A stretch of 64,000 bases of DNA from DASXVX01 sp036504075. GTDB lineage: Bacteria; Bacillota; Sulfobacillia; Symbiobacteriales; Symbiobacteriaceae. The stretch is from positions 1-64,000 of the forward strand of contig DASXVX010000050.1 of assembly GCA_036504075.1 (NCBI GenBank). Reading direction: 5' to 3'. Position numbers and translations under genes: made by a program. The notes under the pieces were generated by a model. The model made no database searches. It was not told the origin of the DNA and worked only from the letters and a program-made list of their open reading frames with translations. Below, in pieces: positions 8,757 to 17,167 of the stretch; position 1 is the stretch's first letter, and every line of letters begins with the position of its first letter.

Positions 8757-9641
8757 TTACCCCGGGCCGGCGCCCGTCCTGGGCCGGAGCGCCGCACAGT
8801 CCGGCACCCCCGACGGGGGGCACTGGGTGGCTAGGTACGCCCGAAGCTCCAGGAAGGTCTGCGTCAAAATGATCGGGAAGTCGCTGCGCTCGCCCGGCAG
8901 GTTGATCAGATGCACGCCCCGCCGTTCATAGCGGGCGGCAATCGACGCGTCCGCCCCGACCTCGATTGCATAGGCTTGCCGGCGGAGCCGTCCCAACCGG
9001 TCGCCGATGATGTCCCAGATCGAGCGGAAGTCATAATCGTCCAGACTGTAGCCAATAAAGAGCGCCGTGCGCGTGATCAGCAGACTGGCCAGGTAGGTCA
9101 CATAGAGCGGGTATCGTGCAATGAACGTGTCATAATCCTGTTCGGTGGTGATCATCCGGTTTGGGAAGTTTACGTCGCCATGGATTTTGAGCAGCATCAC
9201 CGGATCATCCACCGTATCGTGCACGGGCAGTTGGTCTTCAAACATGACCACCTGGGGGAACCGGTTCACCTCCTGGTAGCCATCCTCAAGCAACTGGTCG
9301 AAGTTTGTCGTTCCGACGATGTCGAACGGGAGCCGGGCAAACTCCCGGTGAGTCGGCCCCGGTTTGGCAAGGCCCACCAGCAGCATTTTATAATACTCCT
9401 CGGCCAACTGGGCCCGGCCGAACCGGGCGTCGAACTCGGAGACGATATCGAGCGTGCTGTTGCCCCGGTAGTCCGGCATCATTTCCTGGAGGCAGGCGGC
9501 CACCTGGCTAAAATCCGGCATGATTCGGCCGGGCGGGATATTGGCGTTCTTGGAGAACCCGGCGCCGATGAACGGGAGGACCTCGCCTTCGCACAGGTCG
9601 ACCAGCAGGGGCTTCGGGAAGAAGTCAATAAAGTTTATCAT
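8757..9641 (-). CDS. Lone SIR2-like domain protein
   Basis: 294-aa protein with a SIR2_2-type fold. It has the NAD-binding GAGFSKNANIP near residue 25, GTTNFDQLLEDGY near 110 and LLKIHGDVNFPNRM near 150, where the catalytic histidine is expected. The ATG at 9641 follows GAGGAG at a good distance. Such proteins are either deacylase-like or NAD-consuming; many related SIR2-domain proteins belong to anti-phage systems (ThsA, DSR). No helicase, Argonaute or TIR partner lies beside it, so a defence role is only a possibility. The region upstream (9642-10170) looks foreign in composition. Confidence 0.75.
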   Translation of the reverse strand: MINFIDFFPKPLLVDLCEGEVLPFIGAGFSKNANIPPGRIMPDFSQVAACLQEMMPDYRGNSTLDIVSEFDARFGRAQLAEEYYKMLLVGLAKPGPTHREFARLPFDIVGTTNFDQLLEDGYQEVNRFPQVVMFEDQLPVHDTVDDPVMLLKIHGDVNFPNRMITTEQDYDTFIARYPLYVTYLASLLITRTALFIGYSLDDYDFRSIWDIIGDRLGRLRRQAYAIEVGADASIAARYERRGVHLINLPGERSDFPIILTQTFLELRAYLATQCPPSGVPDCAALRPRTGAGPG

Positions 9642-10170
9642 ATATCTATCTCCTCCCCTCTCAGCATATGGGAGAGGGGACAAAACGGTCATAAATGAAA
9701 TGCCTCCGCGTTTTATCCACTGGAACCACCCGTAATCCGCATGCGGCGCGATCTTTCGGAGCAAATCGGCTTTCGTTAGCGCGGATTGCGTCAAAAAGCG
9801 ATATGAAGCGATTTGGCATGGAAAAATGGTTTACGGCATTATCTGCGATCATTCGGCATGATTTGCCATTACTTATTCCGATCGAATGGCTTCTGGCGGC
9901 GCATTTTCCTGATCGGAGGTTTGTGGGCGGGAATGCCCGCGTGCGCGGAGAATCGGCCCCAACGGCGGCTATAATGCTGGCGCCGCAGCCGTTAGCGGGA
10001 ATCGCGGCTCCGCGGCAGTTTGGGGAGCGATTTGCGGCCGATGAACGCATTTCCAACTAACTCGTAACAATACGGAGCTTTTCGGAGCTCCGCGTGAATC
10101 TGCAGAGCGGATCGCCGCCCGTTGGCCCTTTACGGATTGAATCGTAGCTGCCGGAGTCAGAAATGCAAAA
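9642..10170. other. Gene-free stretch of lower GC
   Basis: About 530 bp with open frames on both strands but no ribosome site, codon bias or recognisable motif. It is rich in short imperfect repeats of the type ggcatgatttgcc/gcgatttggcatgg. I see no RNA gene. Confidence 0.5.
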
Positions 10171-10202
10171 AGCCAGGCCCGCACTTGCGTGCCGGCCTGG
10201 CT
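10171..10202 (-). terminator. Terminator of the S1-domain gene
   Basis: On the minus strand the stem AGCCAGGCC/GGCCTGGCT is followed by TTTTTGC, 20 bp after the stop at 10223. This is a classical intrinsic terminator. Confidence 0.8.
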
Positions 10203-10222
10203 TCATCAATCTATGGAATGAC

Positions 10223-11467
10223 TTAGGCGTTGGTCGGGGTTTCCTCAACCTTGACCTCTTCAACCTTAACCTCTTCGGCCTTGACTTCTTCGGTCTTGAC
10301 CTCTTCGGTCTTGACCTCTTCGGTCTTGACTTCTTCGGTCTTGACCTCTTCGGTCTTGATCTCTTCGGCCGCGGGCGCCTCATCGACGTCGCGCAGGCTC
10401 AGGGAAATCCGGCGCTGCTCGGGGCTGACGCCCACGACCTTCGCCTTGACCTCCTGCCCCACCTGGACCACGTCGCCCGGGGTGTTGACCCGGTGGTCGG
10501 CCAGCTGGGAGATATGAATGAGGCCGTCGACGCCGGGTTCGAGCTCCACGAAAGCGCCGAAAGTCGCCAGACGGGCCACCGTGCCGGTGACGATGGTGCC
10601 TTCCGGATACCGCTCGGTGACCGAGGTCCACGGATCGGCCAGGACCTGCTTCAGGCCGAGGGAGACCTTCTCCTTCTCCCGGTCGAGCCGCAGGACCTTT
10701 ACCTGGATCTTCTCGCCGTCCTTCAGCACCTGGGACGGGTGCTTGATCCGGCCGTAGGACATTTCGGAGATGTGCAGGAGCCCGTCCACACCGCCCAGGT
10801 CAATAAAGGCGCCGAAGTCGGTGATGCTCTTCACCGTGCCTTCCCGCACCTGGCCCTCTTCCACGGCACTCCAGAAGCCCTTCTTCGAGTTGTCGCGCTC
10901 CGATTCCAGCACCTGACGGCGGGACAGAATGACCCGGTTCTTGCCTTTTTCCATTTCGATGACCTTGACGCGAATCGTCTGGCCGACGTACTTGGCCAGG
11001 TCGTTCACGTAGCCCCGCTCGACCTGCGACGCCGGCAGGAACGCCCGCAGTCCAAGGTCGACGACCAGGCCGCCCTTGACCGCTTCCGTCACTTTCGCTT
11101 CGAGCACTTCGCCGGCATCCTTGGCCTTGACGACCCGGTCCCACGCCACGGCTTCTTCGGCCCGGCGGATCGAAAGACGCAATACGCCTTCACCATGGCT
11201 GTCGACGGTCATAACCATCACACGAATCTGATCGCCGACTTTCAAGCCCGTTTCAGCGGCGCCGGAAAGAGAGCGATGGGAGAGTTCGTTCAGGGTAATA
11301 ATCCCCTCGGACTTATAACCGACGTCTACCATGAGAGAATCGTCTTGCACCCGGACCACGGTGCCCGTGACGACTTCGCCTTCCTTCAGCACACGCAAAG
11401 CGGCTTCAAGTTCGGCCCGAGCCTCGGCTTCGTTCTCCTGACCCCGGTTGTCAAACTCCTGCACCAC
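10223..11467 (-). CDS. rpsA: 30S ribosomal protein S1-like protein, four S1 domains
   Basis: 414-aa RNA-binding protein with four OB-fold S1 repeats beginning near VVTGTVVRVQDD, VLEAKVTEAVKGG, VREGTVKSITDFGAFIDLGG and IVTGTVARLATFGAFVELEPG. The third and fourth carry the canonical DGLLHIS/DGLIHIS ends. The GTG at 11467 is chosen from the GGAGGT immediately upstream. The tail is a run of about eight pentapeptides KTEEV/KAEEV/KVEEV. The position after cmk-plsC matches Firmicute synteny (YpfD type), where the protein is non-essential. Confidence 0.9.
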   Translation of the reverse strand: MVQEFDNRGQENEAEARAELEAALRVLKEGEVVTGTVVRVQDDSLMVDVGYKSEGIITLNELSHRSLSGAAETGLKVGDQIRVMVMTVDSHGEGVLRLSIRRAEEAVAWDRVVKAKDAGEVLEAKVTEAVKGGLVVDLGLRAFLPASQVERGYVNDLAKYVGQTIRVKVIEMEKGKNRVILSRRQVLESERDNSKKGFWSAVEEGQVREGTVKSITDFGAFIDLGGVDGLLHISEMSYGRIKHPSQVLKDGEKIQVKVLRLDREKEKVSLGLKQVLADPWTSVTERYPEGTIVTGTVARLATFGAFVELEPGVDGLIHISQLADHRVNTPGDVVQVGQEVKAKVVGVSPEQRRISLSLRDVDEAPAAEEIKTEEVKTEEVKTEEVKTEEVKTEEVKAEEVKVEEVKVEETPTNA

Positions 11468-11583
11468 AGTAGACCTCCTCGATGGCTCGAAACAGGGGTT
11501 GCGGCCCGGCGCTACCTCTACGAACCATACCATGACTTTAGAGACAATATGCAAACCCGCTCGCGGGCAGCGGCATACGGAAC

Positions 11584-12216
11584 CTACGTCTTGTCCGCTG
11601 TCTCCCGTTCGGAGACAACCCGGACCGCAACCGGCGGTACCAGTTCGGCGCCTATTGCCGCCATGATCGTCTCGCCGGCATCTTCCAGCACGTCGCTGGT
11701 CAGCTTGCCGGTCCGGTACGGCTCCAGGTCCACCGGCTTGCCGTACTTGATCACCACGGGGCTGAACCACTTATAGGTACTGCTAATTCCCACCGGGATG
11801 ACCGGCACCCCGGACTTGAGCGCCAGGTACGCGGTACCCGGTTCAGCTTTCCCCAGTTTGCCCGAGCGATTGCGAGTGCCCTCCGGGAAAATTCCCAGGC
11901 CGCCGCCCTGCTCCAGCAAGTCCAGCGTCCGTTTGAGCGCCGCTCGGTCGGGCTGTCCCCGTTTCACCGGAAAGGCACCGACACCCCGAGCCAGAAAACT
12001 GACGAAGGGGATTTTGAAGATTTCCTCTTTGGCCATGAAAGCGAGCTTGCGGGTAGCGGAGATGCCGACAAAGAGCGGGTCGTTGCCGTTCATGTGGTTC
12101 CCGGATATAATGACGCCGCCGTCCGCCGGGATGTTCTCGGTTCCTTCGACCCGGACCCGATAGAGCACCCGATAGACGATCCCTACAGCAACTTTACCAA
12201 AGCCATATAACCACAA
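11584..12216 (-). CDS. plsC: 1-acyl-sn-glycerol-3-phosphate acyltransferase
   Basis: 210-aa membrane-bound enzyme that acylates lysophosphatidate to phosphatidate. The family block I is seen as GNHMNGNDP (the NHx4D catalytic motif), block III as FPEGTRNRSGKLGKAEPG and block IV as VPVIPVGI. There is an N-terminal hydrophobic segment. It follows cmk by 3 bp, so the two are cotranslated. Confidence 0.92.
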   Translation of the reverse strand: MWLYGFGKVAVGIVYRVLYRVRVEGTENIPADGGVIISGNHMNGNDPLFVGISATRKLAFMAKEEIFKIPFVSFLARGVGAFPVKRGQPDRAALKRTLDLLEQGGGLGIFPEGTRNRSGKLGKAEPGTAYLALKSGVPVIPVGISSTYKWFSPVVIKYGKPVDLEPYRTGKLTSDVLEDAGETIMAAIGAELVPPVAVRVVSERETADKT

Positions 12217-12219
12217 GGG

Positions 12220-12915
12220 CTATTCCCTCCGGCAGTGTGACAGGATTTCCTCCACGACGTCCTCCACGCTGCGTCCGGTGGTGTCAATAAGCACCGCCTC
12301 GGGCAGGAGGACCAGGGAACCTTCGCCTTTGTTCCGGTCCTGCTCGTCGCGCTTCGCAATTTCGGCCTCCAGCTCCAGAAGCGGATTGTGGTGGCCGGCC
12401 AGGTTGTGCTGCTTCTGCCGCCGACGGGCCCGCTCCGACAAGGATGCGGTGATGAAGAACTTGACGTCGGCGTTCGGGAGCACATGGCTGCCGATATCAC
12501 GGCCGTCCATGACCACGCCGCCGCCTGCGGCAATCCCACGCTGGGCCTCCACCATATACTTGCGCAAGGGTTGGCAGGCCGATACTCGGGAGACGACCTT
12601 CTCCACCTGCGGTTCGCGGATCTCGGCGGTCACGTCGGTACCGTCGAGAAAGACTCGGTTTCCGCCTCCCGGCGCCCGTTCCAGACGCACGGACGTGTTG
12701 GCGGCCATATCGGCCAGGCCGGTATCATCTTCGGGTGGAATGCCGGTCTTGAGCGCTTTCAGGGCCAGCGCCCGGTACATGGCGCCGGTATCCACGTACA
12801 GGTAACCGAGCCGGTTCGCGACAATCTTGGCCAGCGTGGACTTGCCGGCGCCGGCCGGCCCGTCGACCGCTACTGTCAGGGACGGATGTCTTTGGTCGTG
12901 TTTCTGGAGGGTCAA
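12220..12915 (-). CDS. cmk: Cytidylate kinase
   Basis: 231-aa (d)CMP kinase of normal length. The P-loop DGPAGAGKST lies near residues 18-27, YLYVDTGAMYRALAL near 38-52, and the CMP-binding GRDIGSHVLPNADVKFFITAS near 138-158. It overlaps aroH by 4 bp and precedes plsC by 3 bp. Confidence 0.95.
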   Translation of the reverse strand: MTLQKHDQRHPSLTVAVDGPAGAGKSTLAKIVANRLGYLYVDTGAMYRALALKALKTGIPPEDDTGLADMAANTSVRLERAPGGGNRVFLDGTDVTAEIREPQVEKVVSRVSACQPLRKYMVEAQRGIAAGGGVVMDGRDIGSHVLPNADVKFFITASLSERARRRQKQHNLAGHHNPLLELEAEIAKRDEQDRNKGEGSLVLLPEAVLIDTTGRSVEDVVEEILSHCRRE

Positions 12916-13301
12916 GCCTTTCCCTCGCTCCAGTCAGGACGAAGAGCCACGGCGCGCTGCAGATATACGTGACGCATTTCGTCCGGACGTTTATTCGTAT
13001 TCAGATGAATCAATACCCGGATGCACATAGGGAGGCTGCCGGAGACGGGAATCTCCGTGGCACAGAGCATGGGCACCATTGTCCAGCCGCGTTTCCGGGC
13101 CGCCTCGGCCGGGAAAGTGGTGGCCAGATCACTGGTTACGGTGAAAAAAGCGCTGGCAATGTCCACCGGATCAAACTCGTTCGCCCGGCAGATCTGCTCA
13201 AGCAGTTCCTCCGTAGCCGAGATGATCGCTTCCTTCTCATCGACATCCACGGTGGTTGCCCCGCGTATGCCCCGGACGGCAGTTCCAACTGACACGGTCA
13301 C
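12912..13301 (-). CDS. aroH: Monofunctional chorismate mutase, AroH type
   Basis: 129-aa enzyme converting chorismate to prephenate. The sequence RGIRGATTVDVDEKEAI near the N-terminus, SAFFTVTSDLATTFPAEAAR in the middle and CATEIPVSGSLPMCIRVL near the end are AroH family blocks. The GTG at 13301 behind GAGGGGGC gives the usual length; an upstream in-frame ATG at 13355 would add non-homologous residues. It heads the aroH-cmk-plsC-S1 operon. Confidence 0.9.
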   Translation of the reverse strand: MTVSVGTAVRGIRGATTVDVDEKEAIISATEELLEQICRANEFDPVDIASAFFTVTSDLATTFPAEAARKRGWTMVPMLCATEIPVSGSLPMCIRVLIHLNTNKRPDEMRHVYLQRAVALRPDWSEGKA

Positions 13302-13457
13302 GATGGGTGCCCCCTCGACGGAAATCGCTGCAGGATTTGAGCGCGCAACTAGCACAATGACAGGGGCTCCCTTCTAACTGTAGCAGACCTGGTCGCAGTT
13401 CGTCAAACCTTGCGAGCGTCGGAAATTGCAGTTCTGTTACAGAAATATTAAGGGTGC

Positions 13458-13491
13458 GGCAGGAGAGAGGGCTTCCGCCCCCTCTCCTGCC
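13458..13491 (-). terminator. Terminator of the split subtilase
   Basis: The stem GGCAGGAGAG/CTCTCCTGCC is extended inwards by GGG/CCC and lies 10 bp after the stop at 13502. On the minus strand it is followed by gcacccttaatatttc. Confidence 0.7.
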
Positions 13492-13501
13492 TGGCTGTAG
13501 G

Positions 13502-14923
13502 CTAGTTTAGCACGGCTTCCGGCGCATAGATCGAAAGTGTGAATGTGGCGCCGGGTCCGGAATAGAGCACGACTTTCACCGACCAAATGCCGGTGCTGTC
13601 GAAGGTGATGGTGGCCTGTTCCGGGTTGTTCAGGGTGAAAGCCTGGCCCTTTAGCTTGCCCGTCGGGTCGTACACGTAGAAATCCAGATCCGGGGAGCCC
13701 GGCCAGGCGAGCGTCACGAGTCCCCGTCCGGTGTAGCCAAGTGTCCGGGTCTGCGTAAAGTTCGGCTGTGCCGTGGCGACTGCGCCGGTGTAGGTGTCCT
13801 TGCGGTACCCGTCGGCCGTGAGGGTAAAAACCGTGTCCGGCCCGGCGAAGAGGTTGACCCGCACCGTGTAGGTGCCGGTGCCCCACCGGGTCGTATCGAC
13901 CCGCAGCGTTTCGGGTTTGTTCAGCGTGTATGCCCGGGCGACGTACGTCCCGTCCGGGGCGTACACGTAGAAATCGAGGTCGGCGGTGGTCGACCAGTCG
14001 AGCCGCAGGTCCAGGTAGCCCGGGCTCAACACGCTGATGGTCTGGTAGCTGTCCTTCGCAGCGGCGGTAACCTGGCCCGAACGGGTCACCTCGTGCGCGG
14101 CCGGCGGCGGCGACGGCTTGTTCTCCACGTCCACCGACCGGGTGGCGCCGGCCTGCAGCCCGGTGTTGTCGGTCGCCCGGGCGTTCAACTGGTGGGTGCC
14201 GTTGGCAAGCGCCGTGGTGTCCCAGGCGAAGTTATAATAGGTCCCATCGAAGCTGCCGGTGATGTCGGTGTAGGCGCCGGCATCCACCGCCACCTCGACT
14301 TTGGTCACCTGCTGGTCGTCGGCCGCGGTCACCTTGACGGCCACCGTGCCGGTAACCACGGCGCCGTCTGGCGGCTGGGCGATGGCGACGGTGGGCGGGC
14401 GGTTGGTCTGGGCGGCGATCCCGGCGCTCACGTCGACGAAGTAGTCGCCGGACCCGGTGTATGACTTGACGACGATCTTGAAGGTCCCGGTCTTGGTGGG
14501 GGCGCCGGTGACCTGCTCCTGGCGACTGGTGCCGGTGGCGCGGCCGAACTCCGTGCCGTCCGGATTGTAGACGAACAGATCGAAATCCGGCGTGGTGGAG
14601 TTGGTCCAGTTCGGCATGATCAACGTGACGTTTACGGGATACGTAGTATCGGTCACGTTGAACGTATGCTGGCCCTGGGCGCCGGTGGCGGCCAGCGTTC
14701 CGCTGAAGAAGGTGTGGCCGGGAACGGCCGGGGGCGTGTTTTTGGCGAAGCTGCCGGCCGCCCGGACGGCGGCGTAAGTGTCCAGCCTGCCCCAGCCGTA
14801 ATCGACATCCTGCCCGGCGGGTCCCCAGTCGACGGCGGTGGACTGAATGATCTGCCGCACCTGGGCTACGGTCAGGTTCGGGTTGGCGTCCAGCATCAGG
14901 GCGACGGTGCCTGAGACGAACGG
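13502..14923 (-). CDS. Split subtilase, fragment 4 of 4 (C-terminal)
   Basis: Encodes FVSGTVALMLDANPNLTV onward, the helix that follows the active-site serine in S8 peptidases. It continues with a PPC (pre-peptidase C-terminal) domain near SYTGSGDYFVDVS, an Ig-like domain (PPTVAIAQPPDGAVVTG) and two further PPC-like domains. The codons before FVSG come from element E, not the gene. The 5' end is the core AACGG at 14919-14923, shared with fragment 3. No stop or frameshift is present over 470 codons. Joined through the cores, the gene is 2,568 nt and encodes 855 aa. Confidence 0.9.
   Translation of the reverse strand, partial: PFVSGTVALMLDANPNLTVAQVRQIIQSTAVDWGPAGQDVDYGWGRLDTYAAVRAAGSFAKNTPPAVPGHTFFSGTLAATGAQGQHTFNVTDTTYPVNVTLIMPNWTNSTTPDFDLFVYNPDGTEFGRATGTSRQEQVTGAPTKTGTFKIVVKSYTGSGDYFVDVSAGIAAQTNRPPTVAIAQPPDGAVVTGTVAVKVTAADDQQVTKVEVAVDAGAYTDITGSFDGTYYNFAWDTTALANGTHQLNARATDNTGLQAGATRSVDVENKPSPPPAAHEVTRSGQVTAAAKDSYQTISVLSPGYLDLRLDWSTTADLDFYVYAPDGTYVARAYTLNKPETLRVDTTRWGTGTYTVRVNLFAGPDTVFTLTADGYRKDTYTGAVATAQPNFTQTRTLGYTGRGLVTLAWPGSPDLDFYVYDPTGKLKGQAFTLNNPEQATITFDSTGIWSVKVVLYSGPGATFTLSIYAPEAVLN
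14919..14923. other. Attachment core, left end of element E
   Basis: AACGG is shared with 19595-19599. Host sequence is on the left, element on the right. Joining gives the codons ACG-CCG-TTC (T-P-F). Confidence 0.85.
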
Positions 14924-14945
14924 TGTTCCGTCTGATGCATCCGCA

Positions 14946-16568
14946 CTACCCGAGCAGCGTCGCCAGGTCCACCCGGAAGTCCAGTTCGAGCCGGTCCCGC
15001 CAGACCACAACCCGTTGCAGCAGGTCATGCAGCAAGAGGCGTTGGACCGGCTGAGGGGCGCCGGCAAACGCCTCCCACCACCCGCCACCCGGAGTTTGGG
15101 GTGGTACTTCTGTGGGCGCCGGGGCCTCGGCCGCCTGTTTCAATTGCTCCCGCCGCTGCTCCGCCGCCCGGATGCGGGCCAGGAGCACCGGCTCCGGCCA
15201 GGGGTGGCCGGCCGGGCCGAGGTCCTCGACCGGGCCGGCCATTTGCGCCTCCAGGCGGTCCAGCCAGCCCGCAAGCACCCGCTCGGCCCGGGCCAGTTCG
15301 GCCGCCAGAACCCGCTGCTGCCGCCGGGCCTCCGCCGCTCCCGCCGCCTGCTCCTGCCGCACGGATCCTTGCAGGCCGGCCGGGTCCGCCCGGGCCAGCA
15401 GGCGCGCCAGCTGGGCCAGCACCGCCTGCTCCAGCCGCCGGGCCCCGTAGGTCCGCTGGCCGTCGCAGCCGGACCGCCCCACCTGCACGTGCGTCCGGCA
15501 GAGGTAGTAGCGCCGGTCCCGGGCGCCGGTCCCGGCCACCAGCCGGGCGCCGCAGTGCCCGCAGACCAGCAGCCCGGTCAGCAGTCCCCGGGCGGGCCGC
15601 AACCGCCGCTCCTCGCTCCCGTCGCCGCTCGCCGCGCCTGCCGGCGCCCGGCGCTTGGACTGCATGGCCGCCAGCACCTGCAGCCAAAGGTCCAGCGGTA
15701 CGATTTGCAGGTCTGGCACGGGCCGGGGATTGCCCGCCGCGTCCCGAGGCAGCACGAATTGCACCAGGTCGTAAGGGCTCGCGGCCGCCCGGGTCCGGAG
15801 GCCCGGCCGAGTGCGGCCGTATGTCGGCAGCCCGGCGATGATCGGGTTTTGCAGAATGCGGCGGACCCGTTGCCCGTCCCACGGCCTTCCAGACAGGTGG
15901 CCCACCCCCTCCTGGTTCAGCACGGCGGCGATCCGGCTGCAGCCCATGCGCTCTTCAAGGTAGAGCCGCACCATGCGCCGGACGGCCGCCGCCTGGCTCT
16001 CGTCGATCAGCAGCGCCGGTTGGCTGGATCGGGGCCGGCGGGCGGGATTCAGCCGGAAGCCAAAGGGCGGCGGACCACCGGTCCACCGCCCTTCCGCCGC
16101 CATCTGCCGCATGGCCGCCGACACCCTTATGCTCGTGTTCTGGCTCTCGCTCTCCGCCTGCCAGCCCTCCAGGAACCGGATGAACTTGTCCATTTGCGTA
16201 TCCAGCGCCAGCAGCCGGCCGCCGGGTGCGTCGGCCACCGACCAGACCTCGCAGCCCAGGCGGCGGAAGCGGTCGATCACCAGCGGATATTCCATGGAGT
16301 TGCGGGAGAGTCGGTCCGCCTTGAAGACGATCAACGCCTGGAAGAGGCCGCGGCGGGCGTCGGCCAGGGCCTGCTGCAGCACGTCGCGGTCGGCGGCGCT
16401 CACTTTGAAGCCCGAGACCCCCTCCTCGGCGTACTCCCGGACCAGCGTCCAGCCGGGGTGCGCGGCGACAAAGGCCCGGACGGCGGTCGCCTGCACCGGG
16501 ATGGAATCCTCCCCGTCTCGCTTCACCTGCTTCTCGGTGGAGACTCGGTAGATCGCCGCGGCGAGCAT
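14946..16568 (-). CDS. Large serine recombinase, element E
   Basis: 540-aa site-specific integrase/excisionase. The resolvase domain begins AAIYRVSTEKQ with the nucleophile Ser in YRVS, then VFKADRLSRNSMEYPLVI. The recombinase domain follows (PPFGFRLNP to VRRILQNPIIAGLP), then a zinc ribbon (GLLVCGHCGARLV...YYLCRTH) and a C-terminal coiled coil near residues 380-470. Translation is coupled to the small ORF upstream (TAGGATG). The stop codon is almost at the element end. It is more divergent from the other LSRs here, which begin YIRWST or YVRWST. Confidence 0.93.
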   Translation of the reverse strand: MLAAAIYRVSTEKQVKRDGEDSIPVQATAVRAFVAAHPGWTLVREYAEEGVSGFKVSAADRDVLQQALADARRGLFQALIVFKADRLSRNSMEYPLVIDRFRRLGCEVWSVADAPGGRLLALDTQMDKFIRFLEGWQAESESQNTSIRVSAAMRQMAAEGRWTGGPPPFGFRLNPARRPRSSQPALLIDESQAAAVRRMVRLYLEERMGCSRIAAVLNQEGVGHLSGRPWDGQRVRRILQNPIIAGLPTYGRTRPGLRTRAAASPYDLVQFVLPRDAAGNPRPVPDLQIVPLDLWLQVLAAMQSKRRAPAGAASGDGSEERRLRPARGLLTGLLVCGHCGARLVAGTGARDRRYYLCRTHVQVGRSGCDGQRTYGARRLEQAVLAQLARLLARADPAGLQGSVRQEQAAGAAEARRQQRVLAAELARAERVLAGWLDRLEAQMAGPVEDLGPAGHPWPEPVLLARIRAAEQRREQLKQAAEAPAPTEVPPQTPGGGWWEAFAGAPQPVQRLLLHDLLQRVVVWRDRLELDFRVDLATLLG

Positions 16569-16569
16569 C

Positions 16570-16800
16570 CTAGCGGCCCTCCCGCCCCAGCAGCGACCGG
16601 GCCAGGCGGGACTTGAACCGCTCGTAGCCCGCGTCGCCGCCCGCTTCCGGGAACCGCAGAATCACCTGAAAGCCGCTCTCCGGGTCCCACGACCGGGCCT
16701 CCAGCAGCGGGTTGGACTCCAGGTCCCGCTTCAGCAACTCGTACTGGGGACCCAGCACTGCGCAACGGCGTTCGCGTTTCACAGGCCGACCTCTTTTCAC
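16570..16800 (-). CDS. Small protein coupled to the element E recombinase
   Basis: 76-aa basic protein (MKRGRPVKRERRCAVLG...). It ends one base before the LSR start, so the two are translationally coupled. No named family is recognised. Its position makes it a candidate regulator or recombination directionality factor (inference). Confidence 0.65.
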   Translation of the reverse strand: MKRGRPVKRERRCAVLGPQYELLKRDLESNPLLEARSWDPESGFQVILRFPEAGGDAGYERFKSRLARSLLGREGR

Positions 16801-16883
16801 GTCTTTTTGTCTGATTATAGCAACAGCAAAGACGCGCGGTGGGGCGGCGGGACGATTTTCGCCGGGAGAGCGTCACGCGCAAA

Positions 16884-16914
16884 AGCGGGGCGCCCCTTTC
16901 GGGAACGCCCCGCT
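16884..16914 (-). terminator. Terminator of the AOR operon
   Basis: The stem AGCGGGGCG/CGCCCCGCT has a 13-nt loop, 18 bp past the MoaD-like stop. Confidence 0.7.
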
Positions 16915-16931
16915 CTGTTCATATGGATCCC

Positions 16932-17165
16932 CTAACCCCCGGCCAGCGGGGAGAGCACGACCAGCTCGGCCCCGTCCGGCGGGACGAACGACGTCTCGAC
17001 CCGGAGCTTGTTGCAAAGCACGGCGTTCGGCAGTTCCGGCGGAACCCCCGCCGCCTGCAGAATCTCCGCCACCGTCGGAGCGCCGTCCAGGCTCACCACC
17101 GTCGGGGCGGCGAGATGCGGAAAGTACTGCCGCAGGTGCCCTTCCATGCGTAAGATTATCTTCAT
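16932..17165 (-). CDS. MoaD/ThiS-family sulfur carrier
   Basis: 77-aa ubiquitin-like protein ending in GG, the residue pair that is adenylated and thiocarboxylated. It contains VVSLDGAPTVAEILQAAGVP and NAVLCNKLRVETSFVPPDGAELVVLSPLAGG. It follows the AOR gene by 2 bp and probably supplies sulfur for the tungstopterin cofactor of that enzyme. AOR-linked MoaD paralogues are well known. Confidence 0.85.
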   Translation of the reverse strand: MKIILRMEGHLRQYFPHLAAPTVVSLDGAPTVAEILQAAGVPPELPNAVLCNKLRVETSFVPPDGAELVVLSPLAGG

Positions 17166-17167
17166 AT

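Noticed and set aside
9695..10060. Plus-strand ORF of 121 codons
   Set aside because: No ribosome site, overlapped by an equally long minus-strand frame, and composition unlike the genes around it.
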